Shown here: positions 11,227 through 23,096 of the stretch, one piece after another
Position numbering within the stretch: the stretch's first letter is position 1
How the letters are laid out: every line of letters starts with the position of its first letter
NCBI GenBank assembly: GCA_037127255.1
Contig: JBANSL010000012.1
Coordinates: 25,306,615-25,370,614, forward strand
Direction of reading: 5' to 3'
Length of the DNA stretch: 64,000 bases
Origin: Persicaria tinctoria
Lineage: Eukaryota > Streptophyta > Magnoliopsida > Caryophyllales > Polygonaceae
Notes under the pieces: model-generated
What the model saw: the letters and a program-made list of their open reading frames with translations, nothing else
The model's database searches: none
Told to the model about the DNA's origin: nothing
Made by a program: the position numbers and the translations under genes

Positions 11227-12539
11227 TGCAAATAAAGATAAACAAAGAACTACGTCAAGATTAGCAAAATATAAACAACCTCACAATGTGTTTCGCTCAC
11301 ACTCCCTCTCTGATTGGTATGTCACGCTTGCTAGGGCAATCCGCTTTGGGCAAATCAACAACCAAGCAAAAGAACTAAGCAATCAAAGTATGCAATCAAT
11401 AGAATGAATGAAACAACAACCAAGAAGTACTCAACAAGGGGCTGTAGTACTTCGACAGAAACCAAACAAGCAACAAGAAGTACTCGATATGGACAAGAGA
11501 ACACTCGACAAGGGTCTAGTGTACTCGACACAAGCAAACAACAACTCAAAGCAATGAAGAGAACTCGACAAAGGGCTGAGAACTCCTCGATACAAACAAC
11601 TCAGCACTCTACAATGGTATAAGTGCTCGACAACAGCCACCAAACAACTCGATAAGGCTGTAAATAAAAGAAAATAAAAGAAAAACTAAGAAAGAATGGA
11701 AATTTACCTCTTTTTGATTGAAAACCTTTAAGTTAGGACGTTGTAGTTGCAGGATAGGGTTTCAATTTTTGTGGAGGTGTATGTGTTTAGGATAGGGTAT
11801 GTTGACTAGGGGTGAGAAAAAGGGGTTCACCAATTGTCCTTGGGAGCTTTCTTGCACTAGATCAACAAAACACTTTCATTTTTTTTTTTGAACTTACTTT
11901 TACCCCTAGTGAATTTTATCCTCCTAGGTCCAAGCTTTAAAATTGATTTCGAAACTGTTTTTTTTTTCCTAATGCAAGAAAGACTCTAGATGAAAATAGG
12001 ACTCGAAAATTTGAAGCTAATGGTGATAGAAGATAAAAATTCAGCCCTAAGATAAATAAATAGACAACTTTAGATAAAATAGGAAAGTGGATATATCTTT
12101 AGCCTTTTTAGGTAGTTGATAGATATAATGGAAATTATTATCCAACAACTTAATAAAATTTGATTTTAGGCAATGGATAAAAGATAAATCAAAATTCCCA
12201 AAGATAGAATAGATAAACAAAAGGATAGAAAAGATAGAACAAACTAGGGTTTGCTCTTTGTGTGGTGGTAGAGTCGGCCAAGCAAGGACTTATGGGGACA
12301 GCTAGGGCTGCCGTCGGCGGTTAGAGTACACAACAGGGGCTGTGCACACTTGTGGTCGACTCCACTGGTCTCGACTAGGCTTTGTGTTTAGGCTATGCAA
12401 TCACAAACAATCACAAACTCAAGATTAGTGCAAGAATCAATAAAGAATTGCAAGAAGTAAATAACCAAAGCAAGAAAAGGACTCTTTTTGTGGGTTTTTG
12501 TGTTTAGGAAAAGAAAAGACTCAATCTTGATGTCGGAAA
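11227..12539 (-). other. R1 untranslated leader / internal region
   Basis: The 1.3 kb between the primer binding site and the ORF start has no ORF of note. In the - strand sense it is the leader. Bases 11,430-11,665 repeat CTCGA-containing phrases (GTACTCGATATGG, ACACTCGACAAGGG, GTACTCGACACAAG), and 12,350-12,375 has GGTCGACTCC and GGTCTCGACTAGG. These resemble the TCGA motif of the R2 element. The remainder is A-rich and featureless. Confidence 0.55.
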
Positions 12540-12556
12540 CCAAAGCTCTGATGTCA
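12540..12556 (-). other. R1 primer binding site (initiator tRNA-Met type)
   Basis: On the - strand TGACATCAGAGCTTTGG begins 3 bases after the LTR end ...CCCCGTATCA. It resembles the plant consensus TGGTATCAGAGC complementary to initiator tRNA-Met, with two mismatches in that block. Its position fixes the element orientation as minus. Confidence 0.65.
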
Positions 12557-12559
12557 ATT

Positions 12560-13662
12560 TGATACGGGGTTAGCCGTTTGGTGGTCCGATCTTCGACAAC
12601 AAGCAAGAATGAACAAGAACTAAAGACGCATCAATGAAAGACTCTCAAGATACGCAAGAAAGATGCAAGATTTATGCAAGACTCAACAAGACTCAAAGAA
12701 CGCAGCAAGAACAATGCAAGATTCGACCAAGATAGATCAAGATCGATCAAGAATGTAACAAGACTCGACAAAACAGTAGCAAAGACTCGAAATTGATATG
12801 AAGACGCGACCGATAAGGACTGAGTCGATCTATATAGAACAAGATAAAGACCCCAGGCCTCCGTAGAGGGTAGGAACCAATACCAATGACTATATAACCC
12901 GCCTCTACAACCCTACACAATCAAGCGGACAACTTGAAGGCACAAGGAGGGGGCTTGTGGATACTAGATTCACCAAGTCTTGCGAAGTTGGTGAACGACA
13001 AAGCAAACCAAGTTAGATCAATACCAATAGTTTCAATTGAAGAGCACAGCTCTATTCAATCGACAAACACTCATTGTGTTTCACACAAAAGGAGAGAATT
13101 CTAATTCATTATAATCTGAATTGTTCTACATAAGGGTGATCGACTTATATAGCCATCACATAGGCATGTTGGGCCGAAAATAGTAAAAGAACTAAATAAA
13201 CTAACAACTTATGGAATTAATAAAATAATATCTAAAGTTTCCTAAAATAACTTAAGTAAAAGAAATACTAAATAGGAAATAAATATAATGTTCCAAAACT
13301 TTAACAAAATCCCGTCAAAACCAGCAGCAGCTCAAAGAATGTGGATTTCGTCCAAGCTATAGGTCGAATCTGGAAAAATCTTCAACAGAAAAGTTGTATC
13401 TCTTCGTTCTCGTTCCAACAAGGTATGGCACGCCTCAATCCGATAAATATTGAATCCGTACGACCCATTTTACAGAGACGTCAAAAAGCTGTCAAAATTC
13501 TGAACGAGGGTCTAAAAGGTCATTCAACCAGGCTTGCACCTTTGGAGCTTCTCCCATGGTGGAGCCTTCTTCTTCCTCTTTAGAACGACTTCAATCGCAC
13601 GAGCTCGCATCATAGGTGTGTCCGAAGGTGTCTTGGATGAGGTCTTGGATGGTCCCGCATCA
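12560..13662 (-). repeat. 5' LTR of R1 (full length, unit 1)
   Basis: 1,103 bp. On the - strand it starts TGATGCGGGACC (13662) and ends CCCCGTATCA (12560), with TG...CA ends. The primer binding site follows 3 bases later. Bases 12797-13662 repeat the truncated 3' LTR at 9502-10372. The flank at 13663 is LINE sequence, so R1 appears to have inserted into an older LINE. Its target duplication cannot be tested because the other end of R1 is deleted. Confidence 0.8.
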
Positions 13663-14060
13663 CCGACAGATGTGCACAATGAACTAGACAGAATAAACAT
13701 ACGTTTTTTTTTCTGGATCAAGGACCAAAATTACAAACCTCTGATAGGATGGAATAAAATATGCAAATAAAAAAAATATGAAGGCCTGGGAAACAAAGAA
13801 CATGAATAAAGCCTTGCAATTGAAACTATTGTGGAAAATCCTCGTAGAACCCCATAACCAATGAATTAGAATAATACGAGGAAAATACTTGAAAAATGGC
13901 CAAATTTGGGAATATAAGAGGAAGAAAAACACATCGTGACAATGGGCTAAATTAATCGAACTAAAGGATGAGTTCTGTGCTGGACTTAATCGGAAACGGA
14001 AAAACAATAAAGTTTTGGAAAGACAAATGGTTAGACGATGATCGTCCGAAAGGACGCTCT
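13663..14060 (+). pseudogene. LINE reverse-transcriptase C-terminal fragment (unit 1)
   Basis: Conceptual translation starts right at the LTR edge with ELDRINIRFFFWIKDQ and LIGWNKICK. It continues after frame changes as MNKALQLKLLWKILVEPHNQ, IRIIRGKYLKNGQIWEYKRK, QWAKLIELKDEFCAGL and finally IGNGKTIKFWKDKWLDDD. This block order is that of the region after the RT palm in plant L1-type LINEs. It is dead: an in-frame TAA follows NKICK, two TGA codons stand where Trp is expected (after PHNQ and after KKNTS), and the reading frame changes more than once. Bases 14,061-14,466 then hold the katanin upstream region and 5' UTR, with no separate feature. Confidence 0.7.
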
Positions 14061-16869
14061 TGGGTGGTGGTACAACCGTGGTTGACACCACCCAAACTTT
14101 CGCCTTATATATAAAAAAAGACCATTTAAAGAGTGATTTTCTGTAATTTTTAATTTAAAGAGTGGTTAAGTGAAAACTCCCGTGTCCAAATGGTGGTTTT
14201 ATGTAAATTTCCCAATTTAATAACCTGTTTTAATTGTTTTTTAATTAAAAAAAAAAACAATATGTACGAAAAAATAATGCGAGGGCTTGTTCTTGACAGT
14301 GGACGGTGTTCCTCCACAAAGTTTCCCCCCATCTCAGAAGGTCAAGTGCAAGCTCGGAAAATGGCGTTCCCCTAGAGTTTAATCTTCCGGATCTGATTCC
14401 ATTCAAATCGCAGTTTCTTCTTCCACTGTCAAGCTTGTCATCTCTCACTGTGGGAATCTCCAGAGAATGGCCGGAGCAACAACTCTGACGGGGCTGCAGG
14501 ATCACCTGAAGCTGGCGAGGGAATACGCTTTGGAAGGGCTCTACGATACTTCCGTTATCTTCTTCGATGGCGCCATTGCGCAGATCAACAAGTAGTTTCT
14601 TCTTCTCCTCCTCTTTTATTTATTTGTTTATTTTCCCCTGAAAAACCCTAGCTTCTCTGTGATCATTTCTGTTTCTGTTTCTTTCTTTTTTGCTTTCGGC
14701 TAATCTATAGGGTGTTTATTGTTACAGATCTGGTAAGACTGGTATCTGATATGGATCGACTGTTCATTTGGTATGGAAGGGTTTTTGAACCTCGGGAATT
14801 AGTGTGTTTAGTTTGAATATTCGTGCTTTGGTGAACAGAGTAGATCAATTGCTTAATCATTCGTGAATACTGTTTCTAACTGTAGGCATTGTTGTAGAAC
14901 TAGAATAATCTACTACTCTTTGTCAATTGAAAACGTTTTAGTCAATGCAGAATCAGATTTAAGAAGGTGTTGTTTATAAATTCATTTTTCAGATTTCCCA
15001 AAGTTTAGTTGAGATTGGATCTGTTTTCTTTCATTTTCTGTCAGGCACTTAAACACACTTGATGATCCTCTCATTCGCTCGAAATGGATGAATGTGAAAA
15101 AAGCTATTGCTGAGGAATCAGAAGTTGTAAAACAGTTGGATGCTGAGAGAAGATCCTTTAAGGATGCTCCTGTAGGACGTCGCGCTCCTTCTCCTCCAAT
15201 TTCCTCTAAATCATCATTTGTTTTCCAGCCATTGGACGAGTACCCAACTTCTTCTGCGCCTCCCATTGATGATCCTGATGTTTGGAGGCCTCCGAGTCAG
15301 GACAGTAATAGGAGGCCTGCTAGATCTGGTCAAATGGCCACAAGAAAATCAAATCAAGATGGTGCTTGGGCTCGCAGCTCTGTGAGGCCGGGTACAACTG
15401 GTCGTGGCACAAGAGGTGGCGCTTCTACCAAAAGCAATACTGGGGTTCGTGCATCATCTACTGGAAAGAAAGGAACAGGCTCTGTTAAGACCAAGGGAGA
15501 TTCATCTGTAAGTCTCATCTACCATTTATCTGTGCTTGGCTTATAATCCCTAGTGGAACTTTTAACCCAAAATGTTACCTGTTACTGTACACATGGGACA
15601 TTGAAAATTGACACACTTATCGCTATTACTTCAGTTGCCGTGGAACAATTTTTTGTCAATTGGAATGTTTTCCCTAGTTTTATTAATTTATTACTAAATT
15701 CAAGGAAGCTTGTTAACCTTTTCACTAAAATAACGTGTAGCATTTAAGTAATGCCTTCATTAGGATTTGTCCTTGTTACGGTGGAAGAAAGTAGAACAGT
15801 AAACTAAGAAAAAATAACATGTAAAAAGCATGACCAGACCATCTATCCATGTGTTATTATTTTATATTGAGGTTTAGTGTTGATTGATTGTGGTATTACC
15901 ATCTGGTTCATTCTACTTCTGGTTTAAATATGGCTGTGAGGTGGTTCTGTATAAATATTGAAGCTTTTCTCTTGGAATATGATTATTACTTATAGCAACA
16001 ATACTAGACATGCTTATATTATGGTTGCTGTTTTTATTTATTTATTTCTTACTGACTTTTATGGTTTTCAGAATGGCGATGCAGAGGATGGGAAGTCAAG
16101 TAGGGGACAATATGAGGGTCCTGACCCTGACTTGGCTGCAATGCTTGAGAGGGATGTCTTGGATTCTAGCCCTGGAGTCAAATGGGAGGATGTAGCTGGG
16201 TTGACCGAAGCAAAAAGACTTCTTGAGGAAGCTGTTGTTCTTCCGTTATGGATGCCTGATTATTTCCAGGTATGCTATGGCTGCTGTATAATGTAGCATT
16301 TGATTAAGATTTGTTTTTTCATGCATTGAATAGTATTGATGTAGACTATGTTATCCTACTTTAGTATTTGTTTGACAAACAAAACATGAGAAAATCAATC
16401 AACAAAAGATGTAATTGACATTGACGATTTACCTTAAACATCAACTGCTTTGCAGTTTGCAGTTTTGCACATAAAAAGTAGTTGTAGCACTTGCCTTTTA
16501 AATGACTTCTTAATGTGAGTTTTTTTTTAAAATTACTGTAACAACATTCATAAGGGGCATAATACAACCTCCACTCCATTTTCTTCCATTTGGAAAGATT
16601 TTTTGTATCAAATTTTTTGTCGCTCCATTCTTTCATCGGTAAAGGTTCAATAATTAATCATGCTCATCATTACTTTTAGCATAAAGTGTCTTGAATAGGA
16701 ATTTCAAATTTTATTTGATCTCGAAGGAAAAAAACAACAAATTGGAATAATATGAGAAGTTGAAGAGTTGAACTAGGAACTCTGCAAGCGAGTAACTATT
16801 ACACGGCAGTCGCTCCAATTTTTTTAGGAGATAATTCATTGCAATTGTTTTTTAAGCCAGTTAAAATTT

Positions 16870-16926
16870 TCTTGTTTAACCCGATTTTCTTCCAAATGAC
16901 AAATGATTCGGGATGGAGGGAGTATT
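16870..16926. repeat. Stowaway-type terminal repeat remnant in katanin intron 3
   Basis: ATTCGGGATGGAGGGAGTAT reads on the other strand as the canonical Stowaway end TACTCCCTCCATCCC. It continues inward into AATCATTTGTCATTTGG. No opposite terminal repeat was found in the intron, so this is a solo end. An equivalent stands at about 42,864-42,920 in unit 2. Confidence 0.35.
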
Positions 16927-17085
16927 ATTGTTGGCGTGAGTTTAGTAATTATGCAAGTATCTTGGGATAGCCTTGAAAGGAATGACAAGAAAATGAAGTG
17001 GACATCTGGAATATAAGGAAGTTGTACCTCATTTAAAAAATTTCTGCTAGACTTTATCAAGAAATAAGTGAATGAAATTATTGAT

Positions 17086-17273
17086 ATGTTACACGGAAGA
17101 GGATACAAAATGGGACACACAACAGGAAATGGAAACAGAAAAGGAGAAACATCAATTCATTTGGAATGTTAATAATTTTACATAAAAATGTCTGTTTTCG
17201 TGTTTCTGAGTTTTCGAGTTTCCCTAGGAACAGAAACGGGAAACACGATCCGTTTGGAGTTTCCGTGTAACAT
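17086..17273. mobile_element. Small TIR element in katanin intron 3 (unit 1)
   Basis: Starts ATGTTACACGGAA and ends TTCCGTGTAACAT, perfect 13-bp inverted repeats about 188 bp apart. The interior is A/G-rich on the left and T/C-rich on the right, with no ORF. It is MITE-like; superfamily and target duplication are unclear. Repeated at 43080-43267. Confidence 0.55.
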
Positions 17274-17868
17274 AGATTTATGGTACTGCATTGCATCTTC
17301 TGTCATGTTTTTCCTATTTTATCCATTCTTTTCTATTTGTGGTGGGGACTCTTCCTTTTTCCAATTAAATGGCATTAATACCTTAATGGAACTTGGCTTA
17401 AAATTGTTTATATTCTAGCAGAGTGGTCTGGACTCGTCTAATACCGGTTTCTTTCAAAATTTAATCCATAACTGTATGTAATGAGAATGCGGTTAATGAA
17501 TATAATCAGTCATATTAAATAACATAGATGTGTCTCTTATCACCAGTTATCTCAAATTATTACTTACAAATATCTAACCTATTCGCAATCAGCCTATAGC
17601 ATGTCTGCCCCTGGAGTTCAGCACCTTTATCATAGTGTATGCTGCTGAATTATTCTAGTCTATCCAGCTGACTCAGCTGATCCTTTTCCCACAGTTTCTC
17701 TACACAAATTATGTTAATCTATTGAATATATCATTTGTCAGTTAAATGACTTGGTGGCTAGGATTAGATTTGGATAGATGGCCATTGGATAACATGCTCA
17801 TAGTTATCATCAGCATCGCTTATGGTTAAACACTTAAACTTGTCTTTAGTTTTCTCATTCCATGTTAA

Positions 17869-18165
<297 letters not shown>

Positions 18166-18419
18166 TAAGGTCTTTTAGTCTTTAAGTGGATTATATTTCC
18201 TCAATGATTCCAGCAATTTGTATTCCCTTAATTTCCCATATAACATGTTCTCTTCGTATACTAGTTCTCCCTCATGTACCCTATCCTCTCTCCTTGTTTA
18301 GTTTCACCAGCTTTTCAATCTCTTTAACTTTTGATTTGTTATTCCTCACCCTTGTTTGCCTGATGAGCATAATTGCACCTTTTATTTCCCCATCTGCTCA
18401 TAGTGTGCAAATAAATTGA

Positions 18420-18620
<201 letters not shown>

Positions 18621-19073
18621 TAATATTCACCTTTAAAACGTAGGTCACGACCTTTATTCCTTTCCTTGTGTTCATGCTTATGATATGTAGAACAATTAGC
18701 TTGTAAGGACCACATTTATGCTGCTGATGGTTATTTTGACCGATTAATCTCCAAATTGGCTAATAATATCATAATCTGATAAATCAACCCAGGCCAGCTT
18801 TGGTGTCGTCAAATTAACATCTCAAACTATTACTCTCTATGGTTAATTTGAATTGTTGATTAACAGGAGACGGCTGGAAAAACGTATATATATACCTCTT
18901 CCAAACTTTGAGAGCAGAAAGGAGCTCATACGCATCAATTTGAAATCTGTTGAGGTGAATATACATTACTCTGTCTTGTTGAATGATCTTGTATAGTTGT
19001 ATTCTTATATTCTATTTTCTGGCAATGTTTTTTCATACCACTACCCATTTCGACTTTGAGTTGGCTGCTTGAT

Positions 19074-19411
19074 TGAACCCATCAACCCACCGAGTACAAG
19101 GATCTTCTTGTACACAGGAAACCTCTCAAGCAAGAATCTTGCAATGAGGAATTTATGACTTTTTTTTATTGAATAAACTTTTGGAATTCTGAATAATACA
19201 AAAACTCTAGCAATGGCCTTATATAGGCCTTTACTAACCTAGAAGATTAATAGGATAAGGCTTACCTTCTTAATGCTAGAATTAGAAAACACTAGATAAT
19301 ATGATAAACTACCGTATAATATAAGGATTTATTTCATAAAATACAAGGTAATAGACTCCATTAATTATCAAGATAATAAACTAATTTGTTTACTAATGTG
19401 GGATCATATCA
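19074..19411 (-). mobile_element. Solo LTR in katanin intron 6 (unit 1)
   Basis: On the - strand a 338-bp segment begins TGATATGATCCCACATTAG and ends GGTTGATGGGTTCA. Between them are a TATA-like TATATAAGGCC, a polyadenylation-like AATAAA and the terminal phrase CTTGTACTCGGTGGG, an arrangement typical of a short plant LTR. No internal domain accompanies it. The expected 5-bp target duplication was not found at these borders, so the ends may be off by a few bases. Repeated at 45068-45405. Confidence 0.5.
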
Positions 19412-20253
19412 CAGTTATAGTGCTACTTGAGCAGAAGGAACTGCTGAACTTTGCCTTTTGACTATGTTTTCAACGGACAATGTGGTTCACTAGAGCTAAT
19501 TGCTTCTTTTGCTTCTTTTGCCATGAAGTAGCAGCTCAATAACCATTTTTCATTTGGAGGCCATTAGGAGTTTAGGACCAACCTCTCTGGAAATGCAAGT
19601 TTGCTTACAATACATTATTACGTTGCATAGATGTGTTGGTAAGATAGCCTTTTGGCACTGTCTATGTTCGCGGGTTCTAGTATTAAAGAAGGTTGAACTT
19701 GTGTTAAAGATAGGGAAGTGGGATTGAGGGTTGCATTGGTGTGCCCTTTTGGAATGGGACGTAGGGCTTGTCACTAGTGTTCATGAGAATTATACAGGTG
19801 GAATTAGTGAGAAACTTGTGAATTTCTGATTATTTGAAGAACTTCCGGAAACCTCTCTTTCCCAACTGTAGTCGACACAGCTCATCTGTTTTGCCTTCCG
19901 CCCTGGACTGCTAGTGCTTCTGCCATCTTGCATTGAATTTGATGTGTGATTGTTGCATCCTTTAATTTGATGTGTGATTGTTGCAACCTTCGATTTTCAT
20001 CTATTCTTTCTCGAGTTTTAAGTTGCCTGCGCATATGCCACTTATCCACTATGATAGTTTTGGGGTTAAATATATTCAAATGTTGAATCATACATTTTTG
20101 AACTTTACATGTTATGTCGAAATCCAGATGGCTGCCGATGTTAATATCGAAGATGTGGCACGAAGAACAGAAGGATACAGTGGAGACGATCTAACAAACG
20201 TTTGCAGAGACGCTTCTCTCAATGGCATGAGGCGCAAAATAGCTGGAAAGACC

Positions 20254-21017
20254 AGGAGTATAACTATACCATGTATATTTTGAATAGCATATGCAAAAAC
20301 ATTATAAATTTAATCCTCTTGTTGGACAGCTTTCAAGGCATAAAGGGCCTGTATGGTTTCTATTTATCTTTTTTAAGCTTCTGAATTGTACATTCCACTT
20401 GTTTCTCAAAATTAGTTACACTATGCTACCCTTATACTTTGAGTTAGGTACGTGGTCTTGAATTTAATTCCTTCACTCCGCATATGCTTGCTTCTGGGGG
20501 TTGATGATGGTGAAATCTGCATTTGGGATCTGGCTAAACCAGCTGAGCCTTCCCACTTTCCTCCTCTTAAGGTATGTATCCATGATTTTCTGTTTAGTTC
20601 ATTTGTGGTTGTAGACCTTTTGGTTTGATGGTGCAAATCTTTTTAAGCATGCTCGAGCTTTTGAATTTTAATATTCAATATGCCTTGTCTGCCTCACATT
20701 CTTTTGATTGCTTGTGTTTAGTTTTACTTCTTTCTATTTTATTTTTGGAGCTGCAACATTTCTAGGAGCTTTGTTCCCAAGAAAAAATAAGCACGTTGAA
20801 CATTTAAGCTTGAGCTCTTAAATGGTTAGAGCTCCTAGTTAAGCTTGTTTTCCAAATGCAAGAGAAGTTGAATACTGCGGCATGTGAGATGATCTTGTCT
20901 GGCAAAGGCTGGCCTGTTCAAGAAAATTATCTCACAAGCTACTCTGAAGTTTCTTTGTTCTGTTCATTCGAAGAAAAATTATGTCCAATATTTGGTTGAT
21001 TTGTCAGCAGAAAGTTT
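20254..21017 (+). pseudogene. SEC31-like WD40 gene fragment A at the katanin breakpoint (unit 1)
   Basis: Two exons and surrounding introns of a COPII coat SEC31 homologue. Exon i is 20330-20350 (LSRHKGP). Exon ii is 20448-20571, reading [17 protein letters not shown] and, after a frame slip, [21 protein letters not shown]. The G run after GCTTCT has five G where four fit the family, so exon ii is 124 nt with a +1 frameshift. WD motif: ICIWDL. SEC31 forms the outer COPII cage at ER exit sites; this piece covers only about 47 codons and cannot encode a working protein. It joins katanin exon 7 through shared AG(G) bases. Confidence 0.75.
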
Positions 21018-21665
21018 GTTTCCTAGGAGTATAACTATACCATGTATATTTTGAATAGCATATGCAAAAACATTATAAATTTAATCCTCTTGTTGGACAG
21101 CTTTCAAGGCATAAAGGGCCTGTATGGTTTCTATTTATCTTTTTTAAGCTTCTGAACTGTACATTCCACTTGTTTCTCAAAATTAGTTACACTGTGCTAC
21201 CCTTATACTTTGAGTTAGGTACGTGGTCTTGAATTTAATTCCTTCACTCCGCATATGCTTGCTTCTGGGGGCTGATGATGGTGAAATCTGCATTTGGGAT
21301 CTGGCTAAACCAGCTGAGCCTTCCCACTTTCCTCCTCTTAAGGTATGTATCCATGATTTTCTGTTTAGTTCATTTGTGGTTGTAGACCTTTTGGTTTGAT
21401 GGTGCAAATCTTTTTAAGCATGCTCGAGCTTTTGAATCTTAATATTCAATATGCCTTGTCTGCCTCACATTCTTTTGATTGCTTGTGTTTAGTTTTACTT
21501 CTTTCTATTTTATTTTTGGAGCTGCAACATTTCTAGGAGCTTTGTTCCCAAGAAAAAATAAGCACGTTGAACATTTAAGCTTGAGCTCTTAAATGGTTAG
21601 AGCTTCTAGTTAAGCTTGTTGTCCAAATGCAAGAGAAGTTGAATACTGTGGCATGTGAGATGATA
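21018..21665 (+). pseudogene. SEC31-like WD40 gene fragment B (unit 1)
   Basis: Repeats fragment A 771 bp downstream with a few substitutions (for example GGGGGCTGATG in place of GGGGGTTGATG, GAACTG for GAATTG). Exon ii is 21219-21342 and carries the same extra G. Homology to A ends at about 21665, where the sequence turns into unrelated GATATCAGTTTTCTC. The shared frameshift shows that the exon was dead before A and B separated. Confidence 0.72.
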
Positions 21666-22521
21666 TCAGTTTTCTCAAGCCTTTTTTCCCCTAATACCTG
21701 CGATGCCCTAAACATGCTTGTAATCTTGAATATCAAGCATAACCTTACAGAAGTTGATATCCAGGTTGGTATTTAAAATCGGCACTTCTGGCGTTTTGAA
21801 TTCACGAATTCATATGTGCTATAGGTGAAGTGCTAAGGGTCCTTCCAAGTTTGTCATTACCTTTTATATTAAGAGCGTGGCAAGTGTTAAGGGTCCATCC
21901 AAGTTTCTCATTCTTACTTCACTTGCAAGTGCTTGGCTGCTATTAATTGATGAATTTATGGAGCATATGTACAAGTACGATATCTTTCCATTGCCGTGTT
22001 TGAGGCTTATTTTTTGTTTTTTCATTTGTAACTTGGCCAACCTCAAAAAGATGTCAATCAAATAGATAATGGTGTTACAACAGACATTAGCTGGAAGTGT
22101 ATGAGAATGCTCATGTCCAATTTGGTTGCTTCACTTGATGTTCAATCTGAAATCGGACTGATCTAACCATTTTTGTTGCTATTGTTTCACTTGATGTTCA
22201 ATCTGAAATCGGACTGATCTAACCATTTTTGTTGCTGTTGTATTTTCTTCTCCCTCCTAGATGTATTGGATCAAGTCGCTGCAACACTCGTGACATGGTA
22301 TGTAGCTGTGTGGATTCAGAGATCCTGGTATTCACATCTTATGATATATACTCTCCCAGGTATCTTGCCGCTTAATTTTAAAAACTGATAAAGATATTAT
22401 CAGCCAAAACTGAAACTAAAAATTTTGAAAACCTAGTGATTGGCTAAATGTTTGATTTATAAAAATGCAGAAGTGGTTTAATGAAAGTCTTGTCAATTTA
22501 TGAAGAGTTTTAATTAGGCTG

Positions 22522-22583
<62 letters not shown>

Positions 22584-23096
22584 ACTAGTTTGTGAAATGA
22601 GAAAAATGATGTACTGTAGGATTGAGAAGCTTTCCTTGCCTGAAGAGGAAGTTACGCAACGACAACCAAGGAGTGAAAGAGAGAATTAGAACTCAGCACC
22701 GAGCGAAGGAAGCTGGGTCAAGAGTTGGGGAGTTGCGAAAAGTGCATCGAAACGCTTCAACATAGCAGCACAGTGCGCTGCTCCATGTCCCCCTACGCTG
22801 TCGAACAATGCCCGTCAAAGGGATTCCAGGGGGGCTGATGTCTTCTCATTCTTCTGAGCTGGCGTTTTGAATTCACGAATTCATATATGCTATAGGTGAA
22901 GTGCTAAGGGTCCATCCAAGTTTGTCATTACCTTTTATATTAAGAGCGTGGCAGGAGGGATGCTGCAGTTGGACTGTTGGTGCCTGTTATAGTTTTGCTT
23001 CTGAATCTGGTTTATTTAGGCGTAGTAACAAATAGGAATAGTGCCAAACTAGCAGGTGATCACTAATGGGTAGCTGGACAAAAGAGCAAAGCCTAA
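21666..23096. other. Repeat-rich spacer between SEC31-like fragments and R2 (unit 1)
   Basis: No gene recognised. Contents: a ~92-bp direct repeat beginning GGCGTTTTGAATTCACGAATT at 21790 and again at 22861; a ~58-bp tandem duplication at about 22,126-22,240 (TTTCACTTGATGTTCAATC twice); a (TA)n tract at 22524-22579; and a more GC-balanced block, 22,620-22,860, without convincing coding sense. The CCTAA at 23092-23096 is the left target duplication of R2. Confidence 0.6.
22524..22579. repeat. (TA)n microsatellite (unit 1)
   Basis: An uninterrupted alternating AT tract of 56 bases. The tract at 48518-48571 in unit 2 has 54, one of the few length differences between the units. Confidence 0.95.

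Noticed and set aside
12388..12606. 72-codon - strand ORF at the R1 primer site
   Set aside because: It spans the LTR-leader border and primer binding site, where no protein is expected.
20421..20636. - strand ORF over SEC31-like fragments (repeated at 21183, 35571 and elsewhere)
   Set aside because: Shadow of the dead SEC31-like exon; it recurs only because the fragment does.
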